Shown here piece by piece: positions 1-7,871 of a stretch of 64,000 nucleotides of DNA (within the stretch, counting starts at the first letter, position 1; each line of letters opens with the position of its first letter). The stretch lies in the NCBI GenBank assembly GCA_944392275.1, contig CALXWA010000005.1, forward strand, positions 32,651 through 96,650, read 5' to 3'. Under the pieces are notes generated by a model. It was not told the origin of the DNA and searched no databases. It worked only from the letters and a program-made list of their open reading frames with translations. Made by a program: the position numbers and the translations under genes. The stretch is from an uncultured Alphaproteobacteria bacterium. Lineage in GTDB: Bacteria > Pseudomonadota > Alphaproteobacteria > RF32 > CAG-239.

Positions 1-1
1 A

Positions 2-292
2 ATTTTTCCTCTTTTTGTTCCGATGTTGAAGAAAAGAGTGGATAGTAAGTTTGCGACCAAAGAGGCGATGCTTAAAGCTTTTGAAGATGAAGATTTTCAA
101 AAAGCAATTGCTGACGGAATGCAAAAAGTTGAAGGAAAAGGTAAAGTTTTGGTCCGTAAATCCGGAACCGAACCAAAAATACAGGTTTGGGTGTGGGGAG
201 AGGATTCGTCTTTTGTGGAAAAGGTTAATTGCGAAATCGCTTCCGTTTTAACTCAATTGGATGGTTTTGAGTCCCAAAAAGATGTTTTATAA
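2..292 (+). CDS. glmM: Phosphoglucosamine mutase, C-terminal part (5'-truncated by window edge)
   Basis: The frame is open from the first bases, so the start lies upstream; 96 residues are visible. The segment RKSGTEPKIQVW (about bases 155-190) is the R-x-SGTEP phosphate-binding signature of domain 4 of alpha-D-phosphohexomutases. GlmM converts glucosamine-6-phosphate to glucosamine-1-phosphate in the cytoplasm on the way to UDP-GlcNAc, the precursor of peptidoglycan and lipid A. Other phosphomutases share this domain, so GlmM rather than ManB/Pgm is chosen from the wording of the motif region and is not proven. No clear terminator follows. Confidence 0.8.
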   Translation: MFPLFVPMLKKRVDSKFATKEAMLKAFEDEDFQKAIADGMQKVEGKGKVLVRKSGTEPKIQVWVWGEDSSFVEKVNCEIASVLTQLDGFESQKDVL

Positions 293-389
293 TTTATTTT
301 GAATAAATCCTTGAAATATCTTCTTAAACTTTTATTTACTAATTGAGACTAAACTGATAAAAATTGGGCTACGAACCATCAGGGAGTAG

Positions 390-599
390 ATGATGTTAAA
401 ATTAAATGAACAAAGTAATTTTGATTGGTCAAGACAAAAGACGTTTACGGTCAAAAAACGCGGAAATATGGCTTTGATTTTGCCAGGTTTGAATTTGAGT
501 AATAACAAGCAACCTATTTCCGGTACCAAATGTTTGTGGCCGGATCGGTTTGATGATATGTCTTCAAAATACATCAGTAAAAGAGTTTGGGGACGTTAG
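390..599 (+). CDS. Small hypothetical protein (69 aa)
   Basis: I do not recognise this short basic protein. It has no signal peptide or membrane segment. A good SD (AGGGAG, 381-386) precedes two adjacent ATG codons at 390 and 393; either may be used. It ends 6 nt before the next small membrane protein gene, so the two look co-transcribed. An antisense frame covers most of the same bases but lacks a comparable start signal. Function unknown. Confidence 0.55.
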   Translation: MMLKLNEQSNFDWSRQKTFTVKKRGNMALILPGLNLSNNKQPISGTKCLWPDRFDDMSSKYISKRVWGR

Positions 600-605
600 T
601 GCGTT

Positions 606-923
606 ATGTTTAAGGGGTTGGCGGCTCTTTTTACCTCGGGGATTATTTTTAATCCGATGGTATTGATGGGAGTTATCCTTGGTTTTTACTGTTCCTTTAC
701 GTTAGAAGCAGAACAAATTTATCAGTTGTTTGGAAATTATCATTTTTATTTTGTGATTTTGGCCATTTCCATTATTTATCACTTTAGCTTTAAGAAAGTT
801 TATAAGGGTGATTATGAAGGTTTGGATTATTCGGCGATGGTTTGGCAAATTATTGGGGGTGTTTTTAAGTTTGTTTTTGCAACCGTGTTGAGTATATGTT
901 TTCTTTTGATGATTAGTTTTTAG
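606..923 (+). CDS. Small integral membrane protein (105 aa), unknown
   Basis: Hydrophobic protein with about three predicted membrane segments (roughly residues 8-30, 45-60 and 78-104) and a short charged KKVYKGDYEG loop before the last one. I recognise no family. It follows the preceding small gene by 6 nt and is closed by a strong hairpin terminator at 931, so the pair forms a two-gene unit. Its SD is weak, consistent with translational coupling. Function unknown. Confidence 0.6.
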   Translation: MFKGLAALFTSGIIFNPMVLMGVILGFYCSFTLEAEQIYQLFGNYHFYFVILAISIIYHFSFKKVYKGDYEGLDYSAMVWQIIGGVFKFVFATVLSICFLLMISF

Positions 924-930
924 AAAGTAA

Positions 931-956
931 AAACCCTGGTTTCCCAGGGTTTTTTG
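931..956. terminator. Bidirectional intrinsic terminator
   Basis: Nine-base-pair stem AAACCCTGG / CCAGGGTTT with loop TTTC and T-runs on both sides. It serves the small membrane protein gene on the plus strand and the YjfB-like gene converging from the minus strand. Confidence 0.9.
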
Positions 957-1133
957 CTATATAGAGATATCTAATGTCTGCCCTAATGTTGATGATACCG
1001 GAGCCATTCGGGAATCGTCTAATAAAATTTCAGCAACTTGTTGTTGCATTTCAATATTGGCTTTTATCAGGTTCATCTGCATTTGTTGTACAGACAATGC
1101 ATAAGAACTAAGTGCTCCTAATTCTGCTGACAT
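957..1133 (-). CDS. YjfB-like putative motility protein (58 aa)
   Basis: The minus strand encodes a 58-residue protein starting MSAELGALSSYALSVQQMQM. It has a strong SD (AAGGAG, 8 bases before the ATG), and its TAG abuts a perfect terminator. The small helical pattern (Ser/Leu-rich start, then a Met/Gln-rich amphipathic helix ending VAEILLD) resembles the short YjfB putative motility family, whose biochemical role is not established. A TTAA-N7-TTAA site lies 48 bp upstream of the start, which would suit CtrA control as for other alphaproteobacterial motility genes. The family assignment is by resemblance only; that a real small gene is present is more certain. Confidence 0.7.
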   Translation of the reverse strand: MSAELGALSSYALSVQQMQMNLIKANIEMQQQVAEILLDDSRMAPVSSTLGQTLDISI

Positions 1134-1180
1134 TTCTGTCTCCTTCCACCTTATACAGTTTGAATTATAACATATTTTCT

Positions 1181-1195
1181 TTAAGAGTTCATTAA
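1181..1195. promoter_or_regulatory. Candidate CtrA-binding site
   Basis: TTAA-GAGTTCA-TTAA matches the palindromic CtrA pattern TTAA-N7-TTAA. It sits between the divergent YjfB-like gene (start 1133) and the secreted-protein gene (start 1274). Such a pattern arises by chance at appreciable frequency in AT-rich spacers. Confidence 0.4.
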
Positions 1196-1273
1196 AAAAA
1201 TGAGGGTTCCTTGTTTTTTTATTGATGATGATTACCTTAAGGGGTGGTAGTTTCTTTGTTAACGGAGGACAAT

Positions 1274-1786
1274 ATGGGAGATGGTATCAGAACTTTTACA
1301 GTCTTGTTGTGGGCATTGTGTGCGGTGAATTCACCATCCTATGCTCAAGAAAACACTTCGATTATTGAGGAAGAGTCGATGCCGCAGGCTCCAACGCTTG
1401 TTTATGGGGCAGCAAAAAAAGAAAACGGAACGATGGATAAGGTTTTGGTAGAACAACCGGCCGGGGCTCCTAATCCACTGGGAAATCCGATTGTGTCGGA
1501 TGTTTCGCCGGAAGATTTTGGAAATTCTCCTGAGCAACAAGCTCCGTTATCTTCGAATGAAACGGCACCTTCGGCTTTAAGCTCCGGTCCTAATACAAAC
1601 GGAACGGTCCCTTTTGCTCCGGGAAGTCCGCAGGAGGCTTCTGATCTTGGTAAAGAATTTCAGAATACCTTGGTGGAGGGTAACGGAATGATTTATGATA
1701 TTCAAGCCTATCCAACTCAAGATATTGATGTCATCGGGAATTCCGCGAATCCGGAGACGATTTATTCGCCCAATGTAAATCCTTAA
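1274..1786 (+). CDS. Secreted Pro/Asn-rich low-complexity protein (170 aa)
   Basis: The ATG at 1274 is chosen over an in-frame upstream start because GGAGG (1264-1268) lies just before it and because it gives a clean signal peptide (TFTVLLWALCAVNSPSYAQ, cleavage after SYA). The mature part is rich in Pro, Asn, Ser, Gly and Glu, looks disordered and has no recognisable domain. It probably acts in the periplasm or outside the cell. Its last codons overlap by 4 nt the convergent gene for a Cys-rich secreted protein. Function unknown. Confidence 0.65.
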   Translation: MGDGIRTFTVLLWALCAVNSPSYAQENTSIIEEESMPQAPTLVYGAAKKENGTMDKVLVEQPAGAPNPLGNPIVSDVSPEDFGNSPEQQAPLSSNETAPSALSSGPNTNGTVPFAPGSPQEASDLGKEFQNTLVEGNGMIYDIQAYPTQDIDVIGNSANPETIYSPNVNP

Positions 1787-3531
1787 TCACAACTGAGTTG
1801 TTTTTTATTTAGGCGTCGGCATTGCCATTTTTCTTCCAGAAGGTTTGCCGGCTCAAGAATTATGGTTTGTTCATTTTTATTGACGGCAGAACCAAGATGG
1901 AGCAGATATTTGTCCTCACATTTGTCGCTGTTGTCATTTTCTGCAATGGGGTAAATGACCATACTGTTTCCGGATCCGTAACTGCTGAGCAATTTGCTCC
2001 ATTGGTATAAATGAATGGAAGCTAAGCTATTAGGAAGATTTGGGTTGTCGCTGACAGAGGTTAAATGAATTTGCGGCGTATCCAGTGTTGCCCACGAACG
2101 GAGCAAAATATTTGATGTATCGGCAAATATTCCGTCTTCAATTTTGTTTTTGCTGTTGCAGCCAAAAATAATACTCATATCATCTTTTTTACTGTTAAAT
2201 TCATCTTTATAGCTCAATTTCCCTTTGATGAGGGTTTGTGAATAACTGCCGCTGCGAAGATAGCCGTTTAAATCTCCTTTAAGCCCAAGGATGGCATCGT
2301 CTTTCATATCAACATTGCCTTGCAAACTGCCGTCGGAAATAAATTTGGAGTTTTCTGCAATTTCAAGGTTCAAGCATAGTTTCGGAGCTTGGTTGATGTT
2401 TACGGTGCCCAAGATTTTTGTTTTTTTGGATTGTAATGGGCAATCAGGCAAATTGCCGCTGAATTCTATTTTAATATTAGAGAGTTCTCCGTCGGCATTT
2501 AGGGGAAGAGGATCTTCAAAATTTATTTTGAAGTTGATGTCCCGGACCGTACGGTTGAAAAGATGTTGATAGACCTCATAATTTTGCGAGTTTAGGTTAA
2601 TACTAACGACCGGGCGTTCAACGTTTTGACAATCTTTGTGGCTTAAGCCGATCAGACTACGCATTTGCAAGTTTTTTAGATTAATTTCCGGATTGGTAAC
2701 GTCTTTGGCAATAACGTCGGTATCTTTATTTTCAGCCAAAGCGACCTTAAAACAATTGGTTTGGCAACTTTTTAGGTCGGGGTCTTCCGGACAAGGTGTC
2801 GCATCTTCGGTTGCTAGGCATGTTGTTTGTGTAAAGCCTTTTTCTTTGCAGAAAGTATCGGCGGTTTTGCAAGAACGGTATAAGCGTTTGTCGGCTTGAA
2901 GGCAAGAATCGGTCGTGGGTTGCTCCGGTCCGTAAGGGCAATCAACATAGCCTTCACATGGGTCCGGTTTGATATTGGTTTTTACAATATCATCGCATGT
3001 GGTACAGGTTTCTCCATCAGCAACATAACCGGCCGGGATTTTATCCATCTCGTGCGTGAAGTCCGGGCAAGTGTCACAACAAATACCATAGCTTTGGGAA
3101 TAGGGGCAACGTTTGGAGGTTAATTTGCATTTTTGATCCGAGGTATAGCCGGCTTCTTCACAAGCTTTTGTCACATTTTCTCGACAAGCTCGGTATAGTT
3201 CATAGCCGTTATCGCATTTTTTTACCGGATACAGAGGTAGTGCACAGTCTGAGGCACTAAAGGTATAGTTATTGTTTCGGCACCATTGTTCTTGAGAACA
3301 GCTTTTGTAATAGTTGTCATGATGCGGGCAGCGTTCTGTTGGGGCTGTTTGCTTGCCGCATCCGGCATAGGTTATATTATAACCTTCTTCAATACATTTT
3401 TTTTCGGCCCGTGTCATTTCAGAACTTTGGTACTTATTTTGAGCATAGTTGGGAACGACGGATGCTTGTATATCGGAGGAGTAGAACAAACTGATAAACA
3501 ATAAAAAAACTATTTTCATGATGGATACCAT
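1783..3531 (-). CDS. Large Cys-rich secreted protein with repeated modules (582 aa)
   Basis: A signal peptide (MKIVFLLFISLFYSS, beginning at residue 5) is followed by about 220 residues of Cys-rich modules. A typical module has a Cys, x-EE/EK-GY or GF, then Cys at intervals of about 9-12, often Cys-Pro (for example CIEEGYNIT, CEEAGYTSDQKC, CKEKGFTQTTC). The remaining ~330 residues have few Cys and many short strand-like segments, compatible with a beta-rich fold. I cannot name a family. Starts at 3531 and 3519 are both possible. Expected location is periplasm or cell surface. A TTAA-N7-TTAA site containing TTAACCAT on this strand lies 43 bp upstream. The BspA-like gene at 21569 also begins with a Cys-rich half, so the organism may display several such proteins. 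Confidence 0.7.
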   Translation of the reverse strand: MVSIMKIVFLLFISLFYSSDIQASVVPNYAQNKYQSSEMTRAEKKCIEEGYNITYAGCGKQTAPTERCPHHDNYYKSCSQEQWCRNNNYTFSASDCALPLYPVKKCDNGYELYRACRENVTKACEEAGYTSDQKCKLTSKRCPYSQSYGICCDTCPDFTHEMDKIPAGYVADGETCTTCDDIVKTNIKPDPCEGYVDCPYGPEQPTTDSCLQADKRLYRSCKTADTFCKEKGFTQTTCLATEDATPCPEDPDLKSCQTNCFKVALAENKDTDVIAKDVTNPEINLKNLQMRSLIGLSHKDCQNVERPVVSINLNSQNYEVYQHLFNRTVRDINFKINFEDPLPLNADGELSNIKIEFSGNLPDCPLQSKKTKILGTVNINQAPKLCLNLEIAENSKFISDGSLQGNVDMKDDAILGLKGDLNGYLRSGSYSQTLIKGKLSYKDEFNSKKDDMSIIFGCNSKNKIEDGIFADTSNILLRSWATLDTPQIHLTSVSDNPNLPNSLASIHLYQWSKLLSSYGSGNSMVIYPIAENDNSDKCEDKYLLHLGSAVNKNEQTIILEPANLLEEKWQCRRLNKKQLSCD

Positions 3532-3573
3532 ACCTGTTAAGTTGTTTTATGCTTCAGTTTATGTTCGGTATCA

Positions 3574-3588
3574 TTAAATTATGGTTAA
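3574..3588. promoter_or_regulatory. Candidate CtrA-binding site
   Basis: TTAA-ATTATGG-TTAA; on the minus strand it reads TTAACCATAATTTAA and so also contains the TTAACCAT octamer recognised by CtrA in Caulobacter. It lies between the divergent Cys-rich protein gene (start 3531) and carD (start 3715). Confidence 0.45.
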
Positions 3589-3714
3589 TAAAAATTTTTC
3601 GACAAAATTTGTTTTTTAGACTAGATTTAATGCTTTTTTTGTGGTATGTTAAACACGTTGTTGGGAAAAACAGCCCTATTTTACAATATCTAATCAAACA
3701 AGTGGGAAAATAAG

Positions 3715-4224
3715 ATGAATAAAAAAGTTGCGGTTAAAAACCCTTTTTGTTCCGGCGAATATGTCGTTTATCCGGCTCATGGCGTTGGTAAAGTTTCCGA
3801 TATTACGACACAGACCGTTGCCGGTTCCGAATTGGAATTGATTGTCGTTAATTTTGATAAAGATAAAATGACTTTGCGTATCCCGTTGGCAAAAGCTAAA
3901 ACAACCGGTTTGAGAAAAATTTCTGAAGCCGACACCATGAATGATGCTCTGGCAACCTTAAAAGGTAAGGCAAAAGTTAAAAAAGTTATGTGGTCCAGAC
4001 GTGCTCAGGAATATGAAAATAAAATTAATTCCGGAAGTCCGGTTGCAATTGCCGAAGTTATCCGAGATTTGTATCGGAGTGAAAATTTGGCCGAACAATC
4101 TTACAGTGAACGCCAGATATATGAGCAAGCATTGGATCGTTTGGCTAATGAATATGCCGTATGCGAAAATATTTCTGCTGAAAGTGCTACTAAAAAACTG
4201 TTGGATATTTTATCGAAACAATAG
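3715..4224 (+). CDS. carD: CarD/CdnL-family transcriptional regulator
   Basis: 169 residues, normal for CarD/CdnL. The N-terminal RNA-polymerase-interaction (Tudor-like) domain is clear: GEYVVYPAHGVGKVSDI near residue 14, then a strand-rich stretch ending MTLRIPLAKA. The helical C-terminal half (WSRRAQEYENKINSG, then VIRDLYR) is the DNA-contacting part. In this family the protein binds the RNA polymerase beta subunit and stabilises open complexes at growth-related promoters. It is monocistronic, with its own 183-bp upstream region and a strong terminator. SD is GGGAAAATAAG before the ATG. Confidence 0.95.
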   Translation: MNKKVAVKNPFCSGEYVVYPAHGVGKVSDITTQTVAGSELELIVVNFDKDKMTLRIPLAKAKTTGLRKISEADTMNDALATLKGKAKVKKVMWSRRAQEYENKINSGSPVAIAEVIRDLYRSENLAEQSYSERQIYEQALDRLANEYAVCENISAESATKKLLDILSKQ

Positions 4225-4240
4225 TTTTAAATGTGTTTGA

Positions 4241-4272
4241 AAAAAACAGCCCGATAAGGGCTGTTTTTTTTA
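4241..4272 (+). terminator. Intrinsic terminator of carD
   Basis: AACAGCCC / GGGCTGTT stem (4245-4252 with 4258-4265), A-tract before and T-tract after. Confidence 0.9.
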
Positions 4273-4389
4273 TGTTTGATCTTGGCAATCTTTGTAATAA
4301 GAAAGTCTGTCAATCAAATTTTTTTGCGACAACATTATTGGGGATAAGCTTGTGCGTAACCTTTTCTTGGTCTTGCGAATCAAAAAAAG

Positions 4390-4405
4390 TTAATTAATTC
4401 TTAAC
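4390..4405. promoter_or_regulatory. Candidate CtrA-binding site upstream of apaG
   Basis: TTAA-TTAATTC-TTAAC is a full match to TTAA-N7-TTAAC, 29 bp upstream of the apaG start. A GAATC (4376-4380), a match to the GANTC target of the cell-cycle methylase CcrM, lies just upstream. Confidence 0.4.
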
Positions 4406-4433
4406 GTATCAAAAGGCAAGAAAGGTATGAATA

Positions 4434-4856
4434 ATGGTTGATTGTGATGATGTTCTTGTAAGCCAGACGGACGGTATTGTTGTTTCGGCCGGACGCATGC
4501 TTTTGGATGAAGGAAATAGTCGGAGTCAGAATTTTTTGTGGGGGTATTATCTATGTATTGAAAATAATACCGACCATAAAATACAGCTTGTTGGGAAGGA
4601 TTGGAATATTACCGATGAGTTTGGCAATCGTTATTCGGATACTTCGGCCGGTTTTAAGGGAGAACTTCCCGAGTTGGAGCCCGGAGAGTTTTTTGAATTT
4701 AGTTCCGAGGCTCCGTTAAAGTCTGCTAACGCCGTTTTTTATGGTAGTTGCAAAGTCCTTGCCGAAGGGCAGTCTTGTGTCAAAGAGGTGCGTGTTCCTA
4801 CCTTTAGTTTATCGGCTTCGGCTCAATGTTGTGCTTGGCCGCAGAGGCTTAATTAG
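4434..4856 (+). CDS. apaG: ApaG-domain protein
   Basis: 140 residues, slightly longer than the usual ~125-130. The Ig-like ApaG fold is recognisable by its order of motifs: YYLCIENNTDHKIQLVGKDW (about 38-57), then ITDEFGNRY, then ELEPGEFFEFSS, and FYGSCKV before the C-terminal VPTFSLS strand. ApaG proteins are cytoplasmic, reported to bind nucleotides or pyrophosphate, and their true role is unsettled. The typical glycine-rich loop (GEGVVG) is altered here to SAGFKGE, so it is a divergent member. The start is fixed by an in-frame stop just upstream. It converges on a lipoprotein gene with a 4-nt overlap. Confidence 0.85.
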   Translation: MVDCDDVLVSQTDGIVVSAGRMLLDEGNSRSQNFLWGYYLCIENNTDHKIQLVGKDWNITDEFGNRYSDTSAGFKGELPELEPGEFFEFSSEAPLKSANAVFYGSCKVLAEGQSCVKEVRVPTFSLSASAQCCAWPQRLN

Positions 4857-5479
4857 TAATAGGTCGGGTTGTTTTCGCCATCAACGATATGCATGTTCAA
4901 ATATTGGTGAATATTTGCAGTCATTTTAGCGTTAAAGTCGTTAAATAATTTTGTGACCATGCCATTCCAATATTGTTCTTTTTCTGAAATGTCAGTATCT
5001 GCCGGAATGATTAGTTCTCTCCAAGCTTCAACCTCTGTTTCGGCTCGAGATAGATTTTCCGGATCAATGACTTTGACAACAACGTTTAAGGTTGCTCTGT
5101 ATTTAACACGTTCTTTACTAAAGAAGTCTTTTTGATCGCTTTTTTCCGGTTCTTCCGTTACGCTGGCATCACGAATAATGACTTCGGCAATTTTGTTGCT
5201 GGAAAAATCAGCAGCTTCCAGACGATCTTTGGCCCAGTTTTTAGCTGTTTTTTCGATGGATACCGGGAAGAGATGTTCAACGTTCGGACGCGTGAAAGAC
5301 GGGGTAAATTCCGATTTAACATCAATTTTGTTTACTTTGAGTTTTATCGGCTCTTCCGTGTTAAAACGTGGTTCATTGTATTTTTGGATATCTTCATCGG
5401 TGGTTCCGAAAAGGGCTGCACATCCGCATAACGATAATGTAAGAAGAACAGCGGGTAAAATTCTTTTAATACTTTGCAT
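4853..5479 (-). CDS. Conserved hypothetical lipoprotein (208 aa)
   Basis: Signal peptide with lipobox LCGC, Cys20 being the lipidation site. The mature region starts with an acidic linker and then an alternating strand/helix pattern (PVSIEKTAKNWAKDRL; KYRATLNVVVKVI; YWNGMVTKLFNDFNAKM). The final amphipathic helix and the length fit small envelope lipoproteins of Alphaproteobacteria, but I cannot name the family. Probably outer-membrane anchored because there is no Asp at +2 (Ala instead). The SD GGAA precedes ATG 5479. It lies downstream of hslO on the same strand but is separated from it by a terminator, so it should have its own promoter. Confidence 0.75.
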   Translation of the reverse strand: MQSIKRILPAVLLTLSLCGCAALFGTTDEDIQKYNEPRFNTEEPIKLKVNKIDVKSEFTPSFTRPNVEHLFPVSIEKTAKNWAKDRLEAADFSSNKIAEVIIRDASVTEEPEKSDQKDFFSKERVKYRATLNVVVKVIDPENLSRAETEVEAWRELIIPADTDISEKEQYWNGMVTKLFNDFNAKMTANIHQYLNMHIVDGENNPTYY

Positions 5480-5503
5480 GTTTTTATTCCATTCTTATAT
5501 GTA

Positions 5504-5534
5504 AAAAAGAGTTCTGCTGATTAGAACTCTTTTT
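5504..5534 (-). terminator. Intrinsic terminator of hslO
   Basis: AAAAAGAGTTCT / AGAACTCTTTTT inverted repeat with 7-nt loop. On the minus strand it is followed by a T-tract and lies between hslO and the lipoprotein gene. Confidence 0.85.
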
Positions 5535-5567
5535 ATTTTATAAGAGATTAATTAAAAACTGGTTAAA

Positions 5568-6491
5568 CTATTGTTTGATTAATTCTCCTTTGTCAAAGGT
5601 GTATTTTTCGGAACAAAATTGGCAGGTCGCCGTTATTTTGCCGTTTTCAATCATGCTGTTAATTTCCTCTTCGGAAAATCCGGAAAGTGTATTTATCAAC
5701 TTTTCTCGGCTGCAGCGACATTTGAACTGATAGTTTTTACTGTTGGAGACATGCAAATTGTTTCCGTGGAAAAGACGATGCAATAATTCTTCGGAGCTTA
5801 AATCGGCATTGAAAATTTCATCGGCATTTAGGCTTTGCATGAAAATTTTTGCTTCTTCCCAGGCATTTTTGCTTTCTTCTTCGGAAAGTTCATGCCCTCC
5901 GGTGGTTGGCATTTTTTGCAACATAATTCCGCCGGCTAACCAATGTTTTGAATCCCCTTCGGGAGCTTGCAAAAACAATTTGATATCGGTATCAATTTGC
6001 TCGGATTGTTTGAAATAACGCAGGGCACATTCGGTTAAGTTTTTTCCTTGTAAGTCAACAATTCCTTGGTAGAGTTCCGTATCTTTTCCTTGGTCAACGG
6101 TAAAGGCCAAATATCCTTTTCCCATTAAATGCGGAGAGGCTTCGATCTCGCCTGTGGTTTTGCGTAATTCTTGATTGTTTTTGAGGTGCTGTTCATCAAA
6201 ACTGGCATAAGCTCGAAGGCATCCTTCGGAAGTTACATCAACCACAATCATGGATATTGGGCCGTCACTCTTGGTTTGGAGCGTAAATAATCCATCGTAT
6301 TTTAACATGCTTGAGAGCATTGCGGCCAGAACGGTATTTTCTGCTAAAACAGCTGATACCGGGCGCGGATAGTCGTGCTTAGATATAATTTCATCTAACA
6401 CCTTGTTTAGACGAATTAATCTTCCTTGATAGGCTCCGTTGTCAATAAAAAATGATACACATGTGTCAAAGTTTTGATTATTTTGTGGCAT
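5568..6491 (-). CDS. hslO: Redox-regulated chaperone Hsp33
   Basis: 307 residues, normal length. The C-terminal zinc switch is intact: Cys258-x-Cys260 (KCRC) and Cys290-x2-Cys293 (CQFC). The N-terminal part carries the family pattern from VSAVLAENTVLAAMLSS to TLQTKSDGPI. Hsp33 is a cytoplasmic holdase, inactive when reduced with Zn bound to the four Cys, and activated by oxidative unfolding of the linker and zinc domain. In an apparently anaerobic organism it would protect against brief oxygen or bleach exposure. Transcribed divergently from recX. Confidence 0.97.
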   Translation of the reverse strand: MPQNNQNFDTCVSFFIDNGAYQGRLIRLNKVLDEIISKHDYPRPVSAVLAENTVLAAMLSSMLKYDGLFTLQTKSDGPISMIVVDVTSEGCLRAYASFDEQHLKNNQELRKTTGEIEASPHLMGKGYLAFTVDQGKDTELYQGIVDLQGKNLTECALRYFKQSEQIDTDIKLFLQAPEGDSKHWLAGGIMLQKMPTTGGHELSEEESKNAWEEAKIFMQSLNADEIFNADLSSEELLHRLFHGNNLHVSNSKNYQFKCRCSREKLINTLSGFSEEEINSMIENGKITATCQFCSEKYTFDKGELIKQ

Positions 6492-6558
6492 TCTCTTTTT
6501 TCCCTTGTATAATAGATTTGTTGTTTATGGGTATAATCTAATCTTGGGGAATTTTCAA

Positions 6559-7104
6559 GTGGCGGAAATTGATAAAATTCAGAAAAAAGTCAAGGTCGTG
6601 CGTAAAATTACGCCGCAACGACTCAAAAATATTGCACTTTTTTATTTGAAGAGATTTGAAAGTTCTACGGCTAACTTGCGTATGGTTTTACAACGACGGG
6701 TCAATGATTATGCCCGGTTGGACAAGTCTTTTGACAAGACGGAAGCTTTGGAATGGATTGAAAATTTGTTGGTTGATTTTCAACGCTTGGGGTATTTGGA
6801 TGATCGACGTTATTGTGCTTTGAAAGTTAAAGATTATCTGGCTGCCGGAAAGTCTTCTCGTTATATTATGGGCAAAATGCGGGAAAAAGGAATCGATGCC
6901 AACATCGTTGAACAAATTCTTAGTGAACAAGATTTTGATCCGTTTGACGCGGCTTTGCGGTTAGCCCAAAAAAAACATTTGGGGCCGTATCGTAATGGTT
7001 CGGAAGAAGAGCGGAAAGCCATGCGTTCTAAAGATTTAGCCTCTATTGTTCGTGCTGGATTTGACTATGATGTTGCGGTTAAAGTGGTTGATTTTTCCGA
7101 TTAA
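6559..7104 (+). CDS. recX: RecX-family regulatory protein
   Basis: Helical RecX repeats are visible: YLKRFESSTANLRMVLQRRV, then YLDDRRYCALKVKDYLAAGKSSRYIMGKMREKGI (the typical DxxYAxxxVxxxxxxxxG pattern), then a degenerate third repeat. The GTG at 6559 is preferred (181 aa) because GGGGA lies 8 nt upstream, whereas the longer TTG frame would start inside the divergent promoter, where a TATAAT element (6532-6537) is seen. RecX binds RecA filaments and limits recombinase activity. No recA is in the window. Convergent with truA. Confidence 0.85.
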   Translation: MAEIDKIQKKVKVVRKITPQRLKNIALFYLKRFESSTANLRMVLQRRVNDYARLDKSFDKTEALEWIENLLVDFQRLGYLDDRRYCALKVKDYLAAGKSSRYIMGKMREKGIDANIVEQILSEQDFDPFDAALRLAQKKHLGPYRNGSEEERKAMRSKDLASIVRAGFDYDVAVKVVDFSD

Positions 7105-7116
7105 TTTAGCCTCAAA

Positions 7117-7857
7117 TCAGTAAAAAACTTTATTCAAATATAGGCCGCAGGCCGGTGCTGTCGGGCCGGCGGCAGAGCGGTTCTTTTGCTCTAGAATGGT
7201 TTGGATGTCTTGCGGGCGTAGGTGGCCGTCGCCAACGAGTTTTAGTGTCCCTACCATATTGCGTACTTGGTGGTGGAGAAAAGATTTTGCCTCCAGCGTA
7301 AAAATAATTTCATCTCCTTGGCGTTCAATGTCTAGTCGGTCTAGGGTTTTGAGCGGAGATTTTGCTTGGCAGGCCGTGGCCCGAAAAGAAGTGAAATCAT
7401 GGTATCCGAGTAAATATTGAGCTCCTTGACGCATTTTTTCAATATCCAGAGGAACCGGGACCCACCAAACGCGATTGAGGCGTATGGGCGAGGGAGCTCG
7501 TCGGTTGAGAATTCGGTATATATAACCACGACCCGTTGCCGAAAAACGAGCATGAAATGTCTCCGGGACGGGTTCTACCTCCAGAATACTTGCCGGAGCT
7601 CCTTTTTCTCGAAGATTGGCATTAAAGGCTTCACGAATCTTGAAAGGTTCCATTGGGCGGTCTAGGTCAATATGTGCCACTTGTCCTAACGCATGAACGC
7701 CGGCGTCGGTCCTTCCGGCCGAGGCGACTTCTTTAGGATAGCCATTTAAAATTTCTAGAATCTCTTCCAAATATTGTTGAATGCTTGGTCCGTCTAATTG
7801 GCGTTGCCAACCGAGTGTATCCGTTCCGTCATATTCTAGAGTTATTTTGTAACGCAT
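7117..7857 (-). CDS. truA: tRNA pseudouridine(38-40) synthase TruA
   Basis: The catalytic motif ASAGRTDAGVHALGQVAH with nucleophilic Asp is intact, as are the N-terminal YDGTDTLGWQRQ and the C-terminal FLHHQVRNMVGTL motifs. TruA isomerises uridines 38-40 in the anticodon stem. The ATG at 7857 (246 aa) is chosen because a longer frame would begin within the terminator of the upstream gene. Ends 12 nt from convergent recX. Confidence 0.96.
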   Translation of the reverse strand: MRYKITLEYDGTDTLGWQRQLDGPSIQQYLEEILEILNGYPKEVASAGRTDAGVHALGQVAHIDLDRPMEPFKIREAFNANLREKGAPASILEVEPVPETFHARFSATGRGYIYRILNRRAPSPIRLNRVWWVPVPLDIEKMRQGAQYLLGYHDFTSFRATACQAKSPLKTLDRLDIERQGDEIIFTLEAKSFLHHQVRNMVGTLKLVGDGHLRPQDIQTILEQKNRSAAGPTAPACGLYLNKVFY

Positions 7858-7871
7858 TTTCTTTTCCGTAT

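Noticed and set aside
332..574. Minus-strand 80-codon frame opposite the first small gene
   Set aside because: Weak start context; the plus-strand frame has a good SD and fits an operon.
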